DNA of 64,000 nucleotides from Mycobacterium kubicae (GTDB lineage: Bacteria > Actinomycetota > Actinomycetes > Mycobacteriales > Mycobacteriaceae), in the NCBI RefSeq assembly GCF_015689175.1, contig NZ_CP065047.1, positions 3,472,001-3,536,000 on the forward strand. Direction: 5' to 3'. Of this stretch, positions 10,818-19,446 are shown piece by piece. Position 1 is the first letter of the stretch; the number at the start of each line of letters is the position of its first letter. A program made the translations under genes and the position numbers. The notes under the pieces were generated by a model. The model was given only the letters and a program-made list of their open reading frames with translations, did not search any database and had not been told where the DNA came from.

Positions 10818-12038
10818 ATGACTGTGATGATGGATTTCGGCGCGCTACCGCCGGAGATCAACTCCGCCAAAATGTACGCCGGCCCAGGACCGGCGTCGAT
10901 GCTGAGCGCGGCAGCAGCCTGGAACGGGCTGGCAGCCGAGTTGCGTTCGCACGCTGCGTCTTACGGATCGGTCATCTCGGATCTGACCAGCGAAGGCTGG
11001 CGCGGTCCGGGATCGACGGCCATGGCCGCTGCCGCTGCGCCATATGTAGCGTGGATGAACACGACTGCTGCACAGGCTGAGCAGACCGCAAACCAGGCAA
11101 CGGCCGCCGCAGTGGCCTACGAGACTGCGTTTGCGATGACGGTGCCCCCGCCGGTGATCGCGGCCAACCGTGCGCAGCTGGCGTCGCTGGTCGCGACGAA
11201 CGTGCTCGGGCAGAACACCCCGGCGATCGCGGCCACCGAGGCCCACTACAGCGGGATGTGGGCACAAGACGCCGCCGTCATGTATGGCTATGCCGCGCAG
11301 TCGGCAGCAGCCACCAAGGTGCCGTCGTTCACCGTGCCGACGCAGAACACCGACCCCGGTGCGCTGCCCATGCAGGCCGCTGCGGTCAACCAGGCCACCG
11401 GCACGACAGTCGGTGCCGCTAGCACGCAGACAGCGTTGTCACAGTTGACGTCTGCGGTGCCGGGCGCGCTCCAGCAGCTTGGATCGCCGACTGCATCGTC
11501 CACGTCAGGGCTTTCCGCAATCCTGGGCCAGCTGACCGGGTCTGGATCCGGGAGCTCTGGGTTCGACTGGTGGAATGAATTTGGACCCAACGCGAATATC
11601 TGGAACACCATCTTCTCGTCCGGGTTCTACATGCCCAGCAACACGGTGGGTGCCTTCACGAGCTTGCTAGGTGCCGGTGCGGCCGGGGACGCAGCTGGGA
11701 ACGCGATGGGAGAGGCTGTGACGGCCGGCCCACTCGGAGGCCTCGTGGGTCTGGCGAACCTGGGTTCCGGTGGCGGCGCATCTGCCGCCCTGGGTCAGGC
11801 CCCGTCGATTGGGTCATTGTCGGTGCCGTCCAGCTGGACCGCGGCCGCCCCACCGGCAAGCCCTCTCGCATCGGTCTTGGGGGCCACCCCGCTCAGCCCC
11901 CCTCCAGCGGTCGGGACCGGCATGCCCGGCTACGCACCGGCGGCTATGGCCGGGCGCGCGACAACCGGTGCCACCACTGCAGATACCCGGTTCTTAATCC
12001 GCCCGCTCATGGTGCCTCACTGGCCCGCCGCTGGGTAA
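10818..12038 (+). CDS. PPE family protein, SVP subfamily
   Basis: A 406-residue protein. The PPE domain (residues ~5-180) has [19 protein letters not shown], a WRGPGS turn (WxG) between helices and the later [25 protein letters not shown] segment. The C-terminal region carries [10 protein letters not shown], the GxxSVPxxW motif of the SVP subfamily, and ends in a small Ala/Pro-rich tail. It lies 14 nt after the PE stop with a strong RBS (AAAGGAG) and probably pairs with that PE. It appears intact, unlike the two esx genes downstream. Confidence 0.94.
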   Translation: MTVMMDFGALPPEINSAKMYAGPGPASMLSAAAAWNGLAAELRSHAASYGSVISDLTSEGWRGPGSTAMAAAAAPYVAWMNTTAAQAEQTANQATAAAVAYETAFAMTVPPPVIAANRAQLASLVATNVLGQNTPAIAATEAHYSGMWAQDAAVMYGYAAQSAAATKVPSFTVPTQNTDPGALPMQAAAVNQATGTTVGAASTQTALSQLTSAVPGALQQLGSPTASSTSGLSAILGQLTGSGSGSSGFDWWNEFGPNANIWNTIFSSGFYMPSNTVGAFTSLLGAGAAGDAAGNAMGEAVTAGPLGGLVGLANLGSGGGASAALGQAPSIGSLSVPSSWTAAAPPASPLASVLGATPLSPPPAVGTGMPGYAPAAMAGRATTGATTADTRFLIRPLMVPHWPAAG

Positions 12039-12128
12039 CGGGGAAAGACCGCCAATTCATTCAGGCTGCCAACCGTGCTGACCAGCACAGTACTACCGCA
12101 CCACAATTTCGATGAAGGAGAGATTCCA

Positions 12129-12392
12129 ATGACTACGCGTTTTAGAACCGATCCGCATGGGATGCGGGCAATGCCGGGCCGTTTCGATGTGCACGCCCAT
12201 ACCGTGGAGGACGAGGCTCGCCAGGTGTGGGCATCCAGCCAAAACATTGCCGGGGTCGGATGGAGCGGGACCGCTCAGGCCACCTCCTACGACACCATGG
12301 GCCAGATGAACACCGCGTTTTTCAACATCGTCGACATGCTGCACGGTGTGCGTGACGGGCTGATCCGCGACGCCAACCACTACGAGGCTTAA
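12129..12392 (+). CDS. WXG100 protein of the EsxJ/K/P/W group, truncated by a nonsense codon
   Basis: An 87-residue protein opening [19 protein letters not shown], with the WSG turn (GVGWSGTAQ) and the end [18 protein letters not shown]. Family members (98 residues in EsxK) continue after the Tyr-Glu with an EQASQQILS-type tail. Here a TAA at 12390-12392 interrupts, and the same frame continues E-Q-A-S-Q-Q-I-L-S-K to a TAG at 12423-12425. The stop removes the glutamate of the C-terminal YxxxD/E type VII secretion motif. RBS GAAGGAGAG precedes the ATG. The product may be unstable or not exported. Confidence 0.9.
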   Translation: MTTRFRTDPHGMRAMPGRFDVHAHTVEDEARQVWASSQNIAGVGWSGTAQATSYDTMGQMNTAFFNIVDMLHGVRDGLIRDANHYEA

Positions 12393-12453
12393 GAGCAGGC
12401 CTCTCAGCAGATCCTGAGCAAATAGCCGCTTTTCACCCGTTAGGAAAACACCG

Positions 12454-12722
12454 ATGACGATCGGCTACCCGTTCGGCGATGTCGACGCCCATGGCACGCT
12501 GATCCGTGCCCATGTCCACCGCCCTGAAGGCCGAGCATCAGGCCATCATCCGCGATGTGCTCCGCGCCGGCGACTTCTGGGGTGGCGCGGGCTCAGTGGC
12601 CTGCCAGGAATTCATCACCCAGCTGGGCCGCAACTTCCAGGTGATCTACGAGCAGGCCAACGCCCATGGCTTCATGGTGCAAACGGCCGGCTCCAACATG
12701 GCCTCCACCGACAGCGCCGGTG
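12454..12722 (+). pseudogene. EsxI/L/N/O/V-type WXG100 gene, frameshifted and with its end replaced
   Basis: The first frame reads MTIGYPFGDVDAHGTLIRA. After about 12510-12520 the family sequence continues in another frame: LKAEHQAIIRDVLRAGDFW, then GGAGSVACQEFITQLGRNFQ and VIYEQANAHG, with the WGG turn. The last residues, expected to end in a short Ser-Ser-Trp-Ala-type tail, are replaced after STDSA by sequence that matches the N-terminus of the Nramp-related transporter (VLDSAHLGDIEGA). The gene is therefore dead twice over and fused at a short shared sequence (GACAGCGC). Confidence 0.9.
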
Positions 12723-12724
12723 CT

Positions 12725-14325
12725 GGACAGCGCTCACCTCGGCGACATCGAAGGTGCACTGGGCCGAATCAACCTCAGCGACATCGCCCGTCCGCGCAGC
12801 CTGGAAAATGCGCCTAGCCACCATGTTGGCGATCATCGAGTCCCGGCTTGATCGTGATGGTCGGCGACAACGACGCCGGAGGTGTCTCGACCTACGTGCA
12901 GGCCGGACAGAACTACGGCTACAGCCTGCCGTGGGTGCTCGTGCTATTGAGCCCCGGTCCTAATTGTCAACCAGGAGATGGTCCGCCTCGGTGCGGTCAC
13001 CGGGGTCGGACACGCCCGGCTGATCAATGAAAGGTTCGGCCGCGGCTGGGGCTGGTTCTCCGTGGGTGACCTGTTCCTGCTGAATTCTTTGACTAGTCAC
13101 CGAATTCATCGGCATCACCCTGGCGGCCGACTACATCGGCATCCCAAGATATGTGATCGTCCGTTCGCCGCGCTCACGCTGATCGCCATCATGGCCACCG
13201 GCAGTGCTTCCGGCGCTGGGAACGCGCAATGCCCGTGTTCGTCGAACCACGCTGCTGCAAATTCCGATGCTGTTGATTTCTTACTCGGACCCTGGGCGCG
13301 CCGCGGAAACCCTGTTCCTCCCCGGCATGAGTGGCGGAGTGACCTCGGACGCGGTGCTGTTGATCATCGCGATTGTCGGCACCACGGTAGCCCCGTGGCA
13401 GCTGTTCTTTCAGCAGTCCAACATTGTCGATAAGCGCATCACGCCGCGCTTCATCGGCTACGAACGCGCCGACACCACGCTGTGCGCCTTCGTCGCAGTG
13501 ATCGGTGCGGCGGCGTTGATCATGACCGGCGACTGGGCCGCGCGGGCCACCACCAGCCGCGGGCGCTTCGCCGACGCCGGCACGGTTGCGCACCTGCTCG
13601 ACCAAATCGACACCACCCTCGGGTCGGTGTTCGCGATCGTGTTGCTCGACGCCTCCATCATCGGGGCCGCTGCGGTGACCCTGTGCACCAGCTATGCCTT
13701 CGGGGATGTGTGCGGGCTCAAGCATTCGCTGCACCGCGGCTTGGGTGACGCCAAGCCGTTTACCTGTCCTACACCGGGATGGTCGTGATCGCCGCAGCGA
13801 TCGTGCTTATCCCCGGCGCGCCATTGGGATTGATCACCACCGGCGTGCAAGCGCTGGCCGGATTGCTGCTGCCCAGCGCGACTGTCTTCTTGGGGCTGTT
13901 ATGCAACGACCGGGAAGTCTTGGGCCCGTGGGTGAACCGGCCGCATCTCAACGTGATAACAAGGCTTATCGTCAGTGTCCTGTTGTTGCTCTCGGGCGTA
14001 CTAATGGCCACGACCGTGTTTCCCAGCCTCGACATCGTCTCACTCGCCACCGACCTCACCGTCGGTCTCGCTATATGCGCCGCAACCGTTTTCGATGCGC
14101 TACGGAGGTCTGGCCGTCGGCGACCGAAAAAACCGGTGCCACAACAGTTCGCTCTCGCTTTAGCCAGCGCCGATCGCGCCACCTGGCGGATGCCGCCATT
14201 AGCTTCGTTAGAGTTGGTGTCCTGGTCGGTCGGAACTCGGCTAGGCATGCTGGCCTTGCGTGGCTATCTCGTCGTCGGGGCGAGCCTGCTCGTGGTCAAA
14301 GCCATCGAAGTTGGGAGCGCCTGAC
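12725..14325 (+). pseudogene. Nramp-related metal transporter, inactivated copy
   Basis: Fragments in shifting frames match the intact transporter at 26286-27962 along its whole length: VLDSAHLGDIEGALGRIN, IVMVGDNDAGGVSTYVQAGQ, VRLGAVTGVGHARLINERF, GGVTSDAVLLIIAIVGTT, VAPWQLFFQQSN, GAPLGLITTGVQALAGLLLP, and the end SVGTRLGMLALRGYLVVGAS. At least four frameshifts occur (near 12850, 12960, 13100-13200 and 13770). The N-terminal ~25 residues are missing because the gene is fused to the esx remnant. No MgtE-like partner is present. The orientation is opposite to the intact copy. Confidence 0.9.
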
Positions 14326-14359
14326 GACGACCGTACACGTCGGCCGCAGCGGCTGAGCG

Positions 14360-14492
14360 AACTCACCACCATCACCGGCCTGCCCAAAGTGACATCATCG
14401 CGACCATCAAAACGGCCACCTTCGGGCTCATCGCCGGGCCTCGTCGGCTGCTATCGCGGCCTCACCGTGCGCGGAGCTCCAAAAAGGTAGGC
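14360..14492 (+). pseudogene. YrbE (Mce-associated MlaE-type permease) fragment
   Basis: One frame reads DIIATIKTATFGLIAG, and after a one-base shift the next reads LVGCYRGLTVRGAPK. Together they resemble the conserved cytoplasmic loop of YrbEA/YrbEB permeases (IKAATFGLxAGLVxCYKGxTVxGG). Only about 40 residues remain and no mce genes follow. It is a relic carried in the island. Confidence 0.6.
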
Positions 14493-15031
14493 ACCGACGG
14501 CTACCATCCCGGTGCACCACCCCCACTGCGCGCCGCGGCGAGCTGCGCGCGCTTCTCGAATTGGTATACGACCCGAGCCCGCGCAGCGGCCGGCTCGTCG
14601 GCTTCGCGGCCATGTCCGCTGCCTCAGGACGCACACTCAGGTCGCCGTGCCAGGCCAGCATCGCCCCCAGAAGCCCGATCGGTCGATACGGCGCATCCGG
14701 TAGCCCTCCGTGCACCCCGGCCCAGCCACTGATCAGCTGGTTCACATCGCGTACCCCCACCCACACCGCGGCTGGGCCGGCCAGCACCGCTGCACACGCC
14801 GCTGGACTGTACCCGCGTGCACACCGTGGGTGTTGGGGATCTTCCCGTAATTGGGAAGCGAGCGCGAAGAACGCGGCGGCGTAGAGTTCGAGGATGTCGG
14901 CGAGGTGCACAGTGGGGCGATTCGTCGCTGCTGATGGCTTTGAATTCGGTGATGGCGTCGGCGGAGCGGTTGCGGGCCTCGATCCAGCCGGCGGCAACGG
15001 TGTTGTACCACAGATTGCGGCCGCCGATCAC
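14428..15031 (-). pseudogene. Unrecognised protein gene, frame-disrupted
   Basis: On the minus strand a GTG at 15031 opens a frame reading GGRNLWYNTVAAGWIEARNR and SADAITEFKAISS. A frame shift near 14930 continues as VHLADILELYAAAFFALASQ, LREDPQHPRCARGYSPAACA, WVGVRDVNQLISGWAGVHGG and PIGLLGAMLAWHGDLSVRPE. The composition is convincingly protein-like. I do not recognise the family. The YrbE fragment on the other strand overlaps its tail (14428-14492), so the C-terminus is uncertain. Confidence 0.45.
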
Positions 15032-15150
15032 GGCTTGAGGTAAAGGAGTTCGCGACCAGATGCACCGAAGCCGGGCCAGGGCCGCTCACTTGAGTGATTC
15101 GACGCCCGGGGCCAATGGACTCGAACTTACAAGAAGGTAAGGACATTTAG

Positions 15151-16113
15151 ATGACCTCATCCAGTGACAGGGACTGGCGCCCACAGAAGTCCACGCCAGG
15201 CCACTCCGATGGTGACGAGCACGCCCACGGGCGACGGATCGGCAGCGCGGGTGAGCGCCACCAGAAACCGTTGATGATTGCTTTCGCGTTGACCGCCACC
15301 TACGCCGGCGTGGAGGTCGTCGGCGGGATCGTCACCGGCTCGCTGGCGCTGATCAGTGACGCGGCCCACATGGGGACGGATGTGCTCGGGCTCGGACTTG
15401 CCCTGACCGCGATCTACTTGGCGAAGCGCCCGTTCGCTGGGCAGCGCACCTACGGCACGTACCGATTGGAGGTGCTGGCCGCTGTCATCAACGGTCTGCT
15501 GTTGTTCGGCGTCGCGTTCTACGTCCTCTACGAGGCGGTACAGCGCTTCAGGAACCCGCCGGAGGTGCTTGGGTGGCCGATGTTCGTCGTCGCCACGGTG
15601 GGGCTGGTGGTCAACATCATTTCGTTCCGCCTGCTCACCAAGGGGGCCAAGGAGAGCCTGAACGTCAAGGGTGCCTACCTCGAGGTCATGTCCGATATGC
15701 TCGGTTCGATCGGCGTGATCGTCGGTGCGGTCGTCATCGCGGTCACCGGATTTCGCTACATCGACGCCATCGTCGCGGCGGCGATCGGCCTGTTCATCCT
15801 GCCACGGACGTGGCAGCTCATGCGACAGGCGTTGCGGATCATCATGGAGGTGGCGCCTCCTGGCGTGGACGTCGCCGCCGCCAGCCGGGAGCTGGCCGCG
15901 ATCCCCGGTGTCCGTGACGTCCACGACCTGCACATCTGGACGGTCACCAGCGGCATGGAGGCCGCCACCGCGCACCTGGTAATCACTGATCGTGCCGACT
16001 GGCACGCGGTGCTGGACTCGGCTCGGCAACTCCTCGCCGACCGGTATGGCGTCACCCACCCCACGATCCAGGTCGAGCCCCCCGACCACGTGGAGGAATC
16101 CGCTGCCTTCTGA
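15151..16113 (+). CDS. Cation diffusion facilitator (CDF) metal/H+ antiporter
   Basis: A 320-residue protein. Residues 1-45 are a His/Asp/Ser-rich cytosolic leader (DGDEHAHGRR), followed by six membrane segments (~48-215) and a cytosolic ferredoxin-like domain ending VEPPDHVEES. The TM2 metal site is DAAHMGTD (HxxxD). In TM5 the equivalent position reads YLEVMSDMLGS (ExxxD), the Asp-containing variant seen in many CDF proteins annotated as Zn/Co/Cd exporters. RBS AAGGTAAGGA precedes the ATG. It lies beside a P-type ATPase relic and a His-rich miniprotein gene, suggesting a former metal-resistance locus. Substrate is unassigned. Confidence 0.92.
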   Translation: MTSSSDRDWRPQKSTPGHSDGDEHAHGRRIGSAGERHQKPLMIAFALTATYAGVEVVGGIVTGSLALISDAAHMGTDVLGLGLALTAIYLAKRPFAGQRTYGTYRLEVLAAVINGLLLFGVAFYVLYEAVQRFRNPPEVLGWPMFVVATVGLVVNIISFRLLTKGAKESLNVKGAYLEVMSDMLGSIGVIVGAVVIAVTGFRYIDAIVAAAIGLFILPRTWQLMRQALRIIMEVAPPGVDVAAASRELAAIPGVRDVHDLHIWTVTSGMEAATAHLVITDRADWHAVLDSARQLLADRYGVTHPTIQVEPPDHVEESAAF

Positions 16114-16136
16114 CCGGTGGGGCTTCGGCTGGGCTC

Positions 16137-16320
16137 ATGCGGGTACCCCGCACCGTCATCCGGCAGAACCTGCTGGCCAGTCTCGGCGTGGTAGCCCTGG
16201 TCATCCGCGCCACGGTGTTGGGCTTAGCGTTGGCTGCCGTGCTGGTCCACGGCCGGTCAACGCTCACGTGTCGGCAAGGCGCGACGCCTGCTCGGGTGCC
16301 GGCGAAGCAACCATGCCGCG
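16137..16320 (+). pseudogene. Heavy-metal P-type ATPase, C-terminal relic
   Basis: The translation VIRQNLLASLGVVALVIRAT, VLGLALAAVLVH, STL resembles the last two membrane helices of P1B-type ATPases (RTIRQNLxxALG...LGL...VVLHEGSTL). After a frame change GKARRLLGCRR corresponds to the terminal Asn-Gly-Leu-Arg-Leu-Leu. Catalytic domains are absent. It starts about 24 nt after the CDF stop. Confidence 0.7.
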
Positions 16321-16483
16321 GTAAGTTACTCGGCAACCCGGCGACCGGGGCCGGCACATATCCGCTGTGCGGCTGTCATGCGGCGAAAGTGGGCGAACAG
16401 CGATGTCTGCCCTCGGTCATGGCCAAGCCCGGAGGCGACGGACTGCGGGGGAACGCTCGAGCCCCATTCGACGTTGGGGTGGT

Positions 16484-16693
16484 ATGAGCAGAAAACGCGG
16501 ACACCGACGCAAGGGACTATTCGGCTGGCTGCGCGACAGCCTTGGACACGGCTACCGCGATGAGCACGGCGGTGGACACGGCTACCGCGATGAGCACGGC
16601 GGTGAACACGGCTACCGCGATGAGCACGGCGGCGGACACGGCTACCGCGATGAGCACCGCGGCGGACACGGCTACCGCCGCGGACACCACTGA
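16484..16693 (+). CDS. His-rich miniprotein with tandem GHGYRDEHGG repeats
   Basis: A 69-residue open frame from ATG 16484 (GGGGTGGT upstream as a possible RBS). Residues 1-20 are basic and amphipathic (MSRKRGHRRKGLFGWLRDSL). Residues 21-69 are four decapeptides of the form GHGYRDEHGG plus a final GHGYRRGHH. Twelve of 69 residues are His, each unit pairing H-G-Y with an acidic R-D-E-H. The pattern suggests binding of a transition metal (Zn, Ni, Co or Cu). There are no Cys, so it is not a metallothionein. It is next to a CDF exporter and a metal-ATPase relic. Function is inferred only from composition and context. Confidence 0.6.
   Translation: MSRKRGHRRKGLFGWLRDSLGHGYRDEHGGGHGYRDEHGGEHGYRDEHGGGHGYRDEHRGGHGYRRGHH
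16544..16693 (+). repeat. 30-bp direct tandem repeat, about five units, coding
   Basis: Four nearly identical 30-bp units start at 16544, 16574, 16604 and 16634, each beginning G(G/A)ACACGGCTACCGCG, with a diverged fifth at 16664 that carries the stop codon. Units 1 and 2 are identical; units 3 and 4 differ by one to three bases. The unit length is a multiple of three, so copy-number change keeps the frame. There are no spacers, so this is not a CRISPR array. Confidence 0.95.
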
Positions 16694-16941
16694 CACTGAT
16701 TGATGGATTGGCTTCGCCTTGTGTCTCCCTCAAGACGACCGAGTCGAGAGAAAGGGCTACGTCCGTGCCGGGTAGCGGCGCAGATATTCAAGAGAAGAAC
16801 CATCAGTCCGCACGACCCGCGACAGCACTGTCACACTGGACGTCGGGCAAGATCACCGCAGCGCACCGGTGCCGTTAGTCCCAAGCAACATGGCTGGACG
16901 GCAAGATTTCCACTGGACCACGGGTCGATGATCCGGTTCTC

Positions 16942-17232
16942 TCACGCCAACGCCAGATAGGTGCCCACTGACGCGGCCGCATCCACGCGGCGGGGTGCGA
17001 AGTCGTCGACGATCCCGGCCACGTCCGAACGGACCAGCACAGACTGCACCACGGCCAGATTGCCTACTGAGGGGCGATGATTTTCGGCGTTGTGCACGAT
17101 CCGGTCGATTATCGCCGAGGCGATGGTGGGCTCGCCGAATACCTGTCCCCAGCGGGAGAACGGCAGGTTGGAGGTCAGGATGACCGGCTTGGGCGGCGGC
17201 GATCGCAAGCGCGGTGGCCAGCTGGGGTTCAT
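16942..17232 (-). pseudogene. IS21-type IstB fragment
   Basis: The minus-strand translation contains KPVILTSNLPFSRWGQVFGE and PTIASAIIDRIVHNAE, the conserved C-terminal part of the IstB ATPase helper of IS21 elements. The rest reads as unrelated sequence, including GNLAVVQSVLVRSDVAGIVD and the end SVGTYLALA. The ATPase core is missing. It is separate from the IS21-type element at 22758-25196. Confidence 0.75.
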
Positions 17233-17355
17233 TGTTCGTCGGCCGTGTCGCGGGCACGCTCATGGCGAGTCCCCGGTACTAAGCCCACGCGGTCTGTACG
17301 CGTGTTGTAGGTCCACCGTTATGGAGTCGGGGGACAGTGATCAGCAGGAGGTCAC

Positions 17356-17520
17356 ATGTCCCTCAGTTATCCGGCGACGGTGCGCTGGCAAATGCTCAGC
17401 GTCTGCGATCGCGCGAGCCGGTCGTCGCCATCGCGGCCGGTATGAACATCCCGCAGTCCAAGCTGTTTCGGTGGAAGCGCCAGGCGCTGATCGATGCGGG
17501 AGTGGTCGAAGGCATCGTCA
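17356..17520 (+). pseudogene. Transposase N-terminal fragment (IS3-type helix-turn-helix)
   Basis: ATG 17356 gives MSLSYPATVRWQML. After a frame change come RLRSREPVVAIAAGMNIPQS and KLFRWKRQALIDAGVVEG, a helix-turn-helix typical of IS3-family OrfA-like or related transposase N-termini. It ends exactly at the stop codon of the tetR gene on the other strand (17518), so an insertion-deletion event set the end of that gene. Confidence 0.6.
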
Positions 17521-18108
17521 TTGATCGGCGTGGTGCCGCGAGTCAGTCAACGCATTTCGCACCATGTCGATAAGCGCGCGTCTTCGCCGGGCGTTGTCCT
17601 CATCTGGATCGCTAGAAGTTGCAGTGTAGAACAGACTGGCGGGAGACCACGCCAACGCCATGGCCATCGCCATAGCGAGCACGTCGCAGGGGTCGAATGT
17701 TGGATTGACAACGCCCTTCCGTTGGGCCTCTGCAATCTGGTCGACCTTCCGCTTCGTGTCACCGCGCATCGCTTCCGAGAATTCACCGACTTGTACGCGC
17801 TCTAAGCGCGCCCAGGTAGCAAGGCGCACGATCTCGGGTGTCTCAAGACAGGTGTCGTAGAGCCTTGCCGCATAACCCGGTAGGTCGTCGGCGTTGAAGG
17901 GCACCGTGCCCATGAGCGTCGCGGCAAGCTCGTTGAAGACTTGGTCGAACAGTCCATCCTTACTGCCGAAGTAAGAGTATAGCTGCGCCTTATTGGCCTG
18001 GGCCTTCGCTGAAATACGGTCGACTCGGGCTCCGGCGATGCCGTACTGCGCGAACTCTGCTGCCGCCGCATCGAGAATGCGGCGGCGAGTGACGGGTACG
18101 TCTTTCAT
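17518..18108 (-). CDS. TetR-family repressor, divergent from an alcohol dehydrogenase
   Basis: From ATG 18108 the protein is 196 residues. The N-terminal HTH reads RRRILDAAAAEFAQYGIAGA, VDRISAKAQANKAQLYSYFG, SKDGLFDQVF, typical of TetR. The C-terminal ligand domain is helical (TCLETPEIVRLATWARLERV). The in-frame start further upstream would read through the operator, so ATG 18108 is preferred. It faces the zinc alcohol dehydrogenase across 166 bp that hold two near-palindromic sites, which indicates control of itself and that enzyme. The C-terminal stop coincides with the edge of a transposase fragment. Confidence 0.88.
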   Translation of the reverse strand: MKDVPVTRRRILDAAAAEFAQYGIAGARVDRISAKAQANKAQLYSYFGSKDGLFDQVFNELAATLMGTVPFNADDLPGYAARLYDTCLETPEIVRLATWARLERVQVGEFSEAMRGDTKRKVDQIAEAQRKGVVNPTFDPCDVLAMAMAMALAWSPASLFYTATSSDPDEDNARRRRALIDMVRNALTDSRHHADQ

Positions 18109-18119
18109 ACCATCATTGT

Positions 18120-18135
18120 AACTAACTGGTTGGTT
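18120..18135. promoter_or_regulatory. TetR operator candidate 1 (AACTAACTGGTTGGTT)
   Basis: A 16-bp near-palindrome, 12 bp upstream of the tetR ATG. Half-site AACTAACT is matched by GGTTGGTT (ideal AGTTAGTT, two mismatches). A second copy of the same motif lies next to the dehydrogenase side at 18173. Confidence 0.65.
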
Positions 18136-18172
18136 TGACAAGGTTGTCCTGGCAGAGGTACCGTTGCCGCGA

Positions 18173-18188
18173 AACAAACTAGTTAGTT
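18173..18188. promoter_or_regulatory. TetR operator candidate 2 (AACAAACTAGTTAGTT)
   Basis: It matches the ideal palindrome AACTAACTAGTTAGTT at 15 of 16 positions and lies 53 bp (about five helical turns) from candidate 1, on the dehydrogenase side of the divergent promoter region. Confidence 0.65.
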
Positions 18189-18274
18189 AGCGTTCCGCTC
18201 GTCTCGAGTGTGGCGTGCCGCCTGTTGGTGCTACGCCTCAAACCGTTGGTAGAACAAACGTCGAAGGAACCCCC

Positions 18275-19291
18275 ATGCGTGTCAATGCCTATGCCGCCAC
18301 TTCCGCCGGCGCCGAACTCACGCCCTATACCTACGAAGCCGGAGAGCTCGGGCCGCTCGAGGTTGACGTCGCGGTCACTCACTGCGGGGTCTGTCACAGC
18401 GATGTGGTGATGATTGACAACGACTGGGGCTATGCGAACTTCCCCTTGGTCGCCGGCCACGAGGCCGCCGGCGTGGTGTCCGCCGTCGGTTCCCTAGTGG
18501 ACACCGACAAACTCGCTGTCGGCCAACGCGTCGTCGTCGGCGCAATCGCCGGCTCGTGCATGAGCTGCGAATTCTGTTTGACCGGCCGTCAGCAACTCTG
18601 CGCGCGTCGCGATGACACCGTTCTGCGCGGAGACCGCGGTGGCTTCGCCTCCTCGGTGCGTGCCAGCGACTGGCGCTTTGCCTATCCACTCCCTGATGCC
18701 ATCGAACTGCAGGACGCTGGTCCGCTGCTTTGCGCGGGCGTCACGGTCTTCGCGCCGCTTGTCCGGCACGGCGTCAGGCCGACTGACCACATCGCCATCG
18801 TCGGTATCGGGGGACTCGGTCACCTCGCGATTCAGTTCGCCCGCGCCTGGGGATGCGACGTAACCGCAATCTCCACCTCTGCCGGCAAACGCGACTTGGC
18901 CCATGAGTTGGGTGCCGATCATTTCATCCTGACCCGCGACACCGACGAATTAGCCCAAGCATCGAGCTCCTTCGATTTCATCTTGAGTACGGTGTCTGGT
19001 GATCTGCCCTGGGATGAGTACCTCACCGCGTTAAAGCCGCAGGGGATACTGAGCATCGTCGGTATGCCAGACAGTGCAGTAAAGGTCAGTCCCATTTCTC
19101 TGCTGGTGTCGGAGAAGGCCATTTTCGGGGGAGTGCCGGCGTCACAGCACGAAACCAGACTTATGCTCGACTTTGCCGCCCGCACCGGAGTGCGACCACT
19201 GGTCGAAACGTTTCCGATGGCCGACATCAATCGCGCAATCGCGCGAGCTCGCTCCGGCGATGTCCGGTTCCGCGCCGTCGTATCCGCGTAG
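18275..19291 (+). CDS. Zinc-dependent medium-chain alcohol dehydrogenase (YahK/CAD-like)
   Basis: A 338-residue MDR enzyme from ATG 18275 (RBS AAGGAA). The catalytic zinc site is THCGVCHSD (Cys, His) and GHEAAGVV (His-Glu). The structural zinc lobe has CMSCEFCLTGRQQLC. The Rossmann motif is VGIGGLGHLAIQFA. The sequence resembles the NADP-preferring aldehyde reductase/cinnamyl-alcohol-dehydrogenase branch (GGFASSVRASDWR, PLLCAGVTVFAPL). It is divergent from and probably repressed by the TetR protein at 17518-18108. Confidence 0.9.
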   Translation: MRVNAYAATSAGAELTPYTYEAGELGPLEVDVAVTHCGVCHSDVVMIDNDWGYANFPLVAGHEAAGVVSAVGSLVDTDKLAVGQRVVVGAIAGSCMSCEFCLTGRQQLCARRDDTVLRGDRGGFASSVRASDWRFAYPLPDAIELQDAGPLLCAGVTVFAPLVRHGVRPTDHIAIVGIGGLGHLAIQFARAWGCDVTAISTSAGKRDLAHELGADHFILTRDTDELAQASSSFDFILSTVSGDLPWDEYLTALKPQGILSIVGMPDSAVKVSPISLLVSEKAIFGGVPASQHETRLMLDFAARTGVRPLVETFPMADINRAIARARSGDVRFRAVVSA

Positions 19292-19446
19292 TAGTCGAAC
19301 CGATTCGAGTGGGTGGGCGAGACCCGGAAATTTGACGTGACGTGTGCTGGCCGAAGCGACGGCAAGCCGATCAATGACCTGTTCCCGATTTCCCGGACAC
19401 CGGGGTTGAGGCGATGATCGTCTCAAGGGAAGGAGTCCGAGAGAAG

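Noticed and set aside
16544..16693. CRISPR array (30-bp repeats)
   Set aside because: The repeats are adjacent without spacers and are coding; they are a tandem repeat in the His-rich protein.
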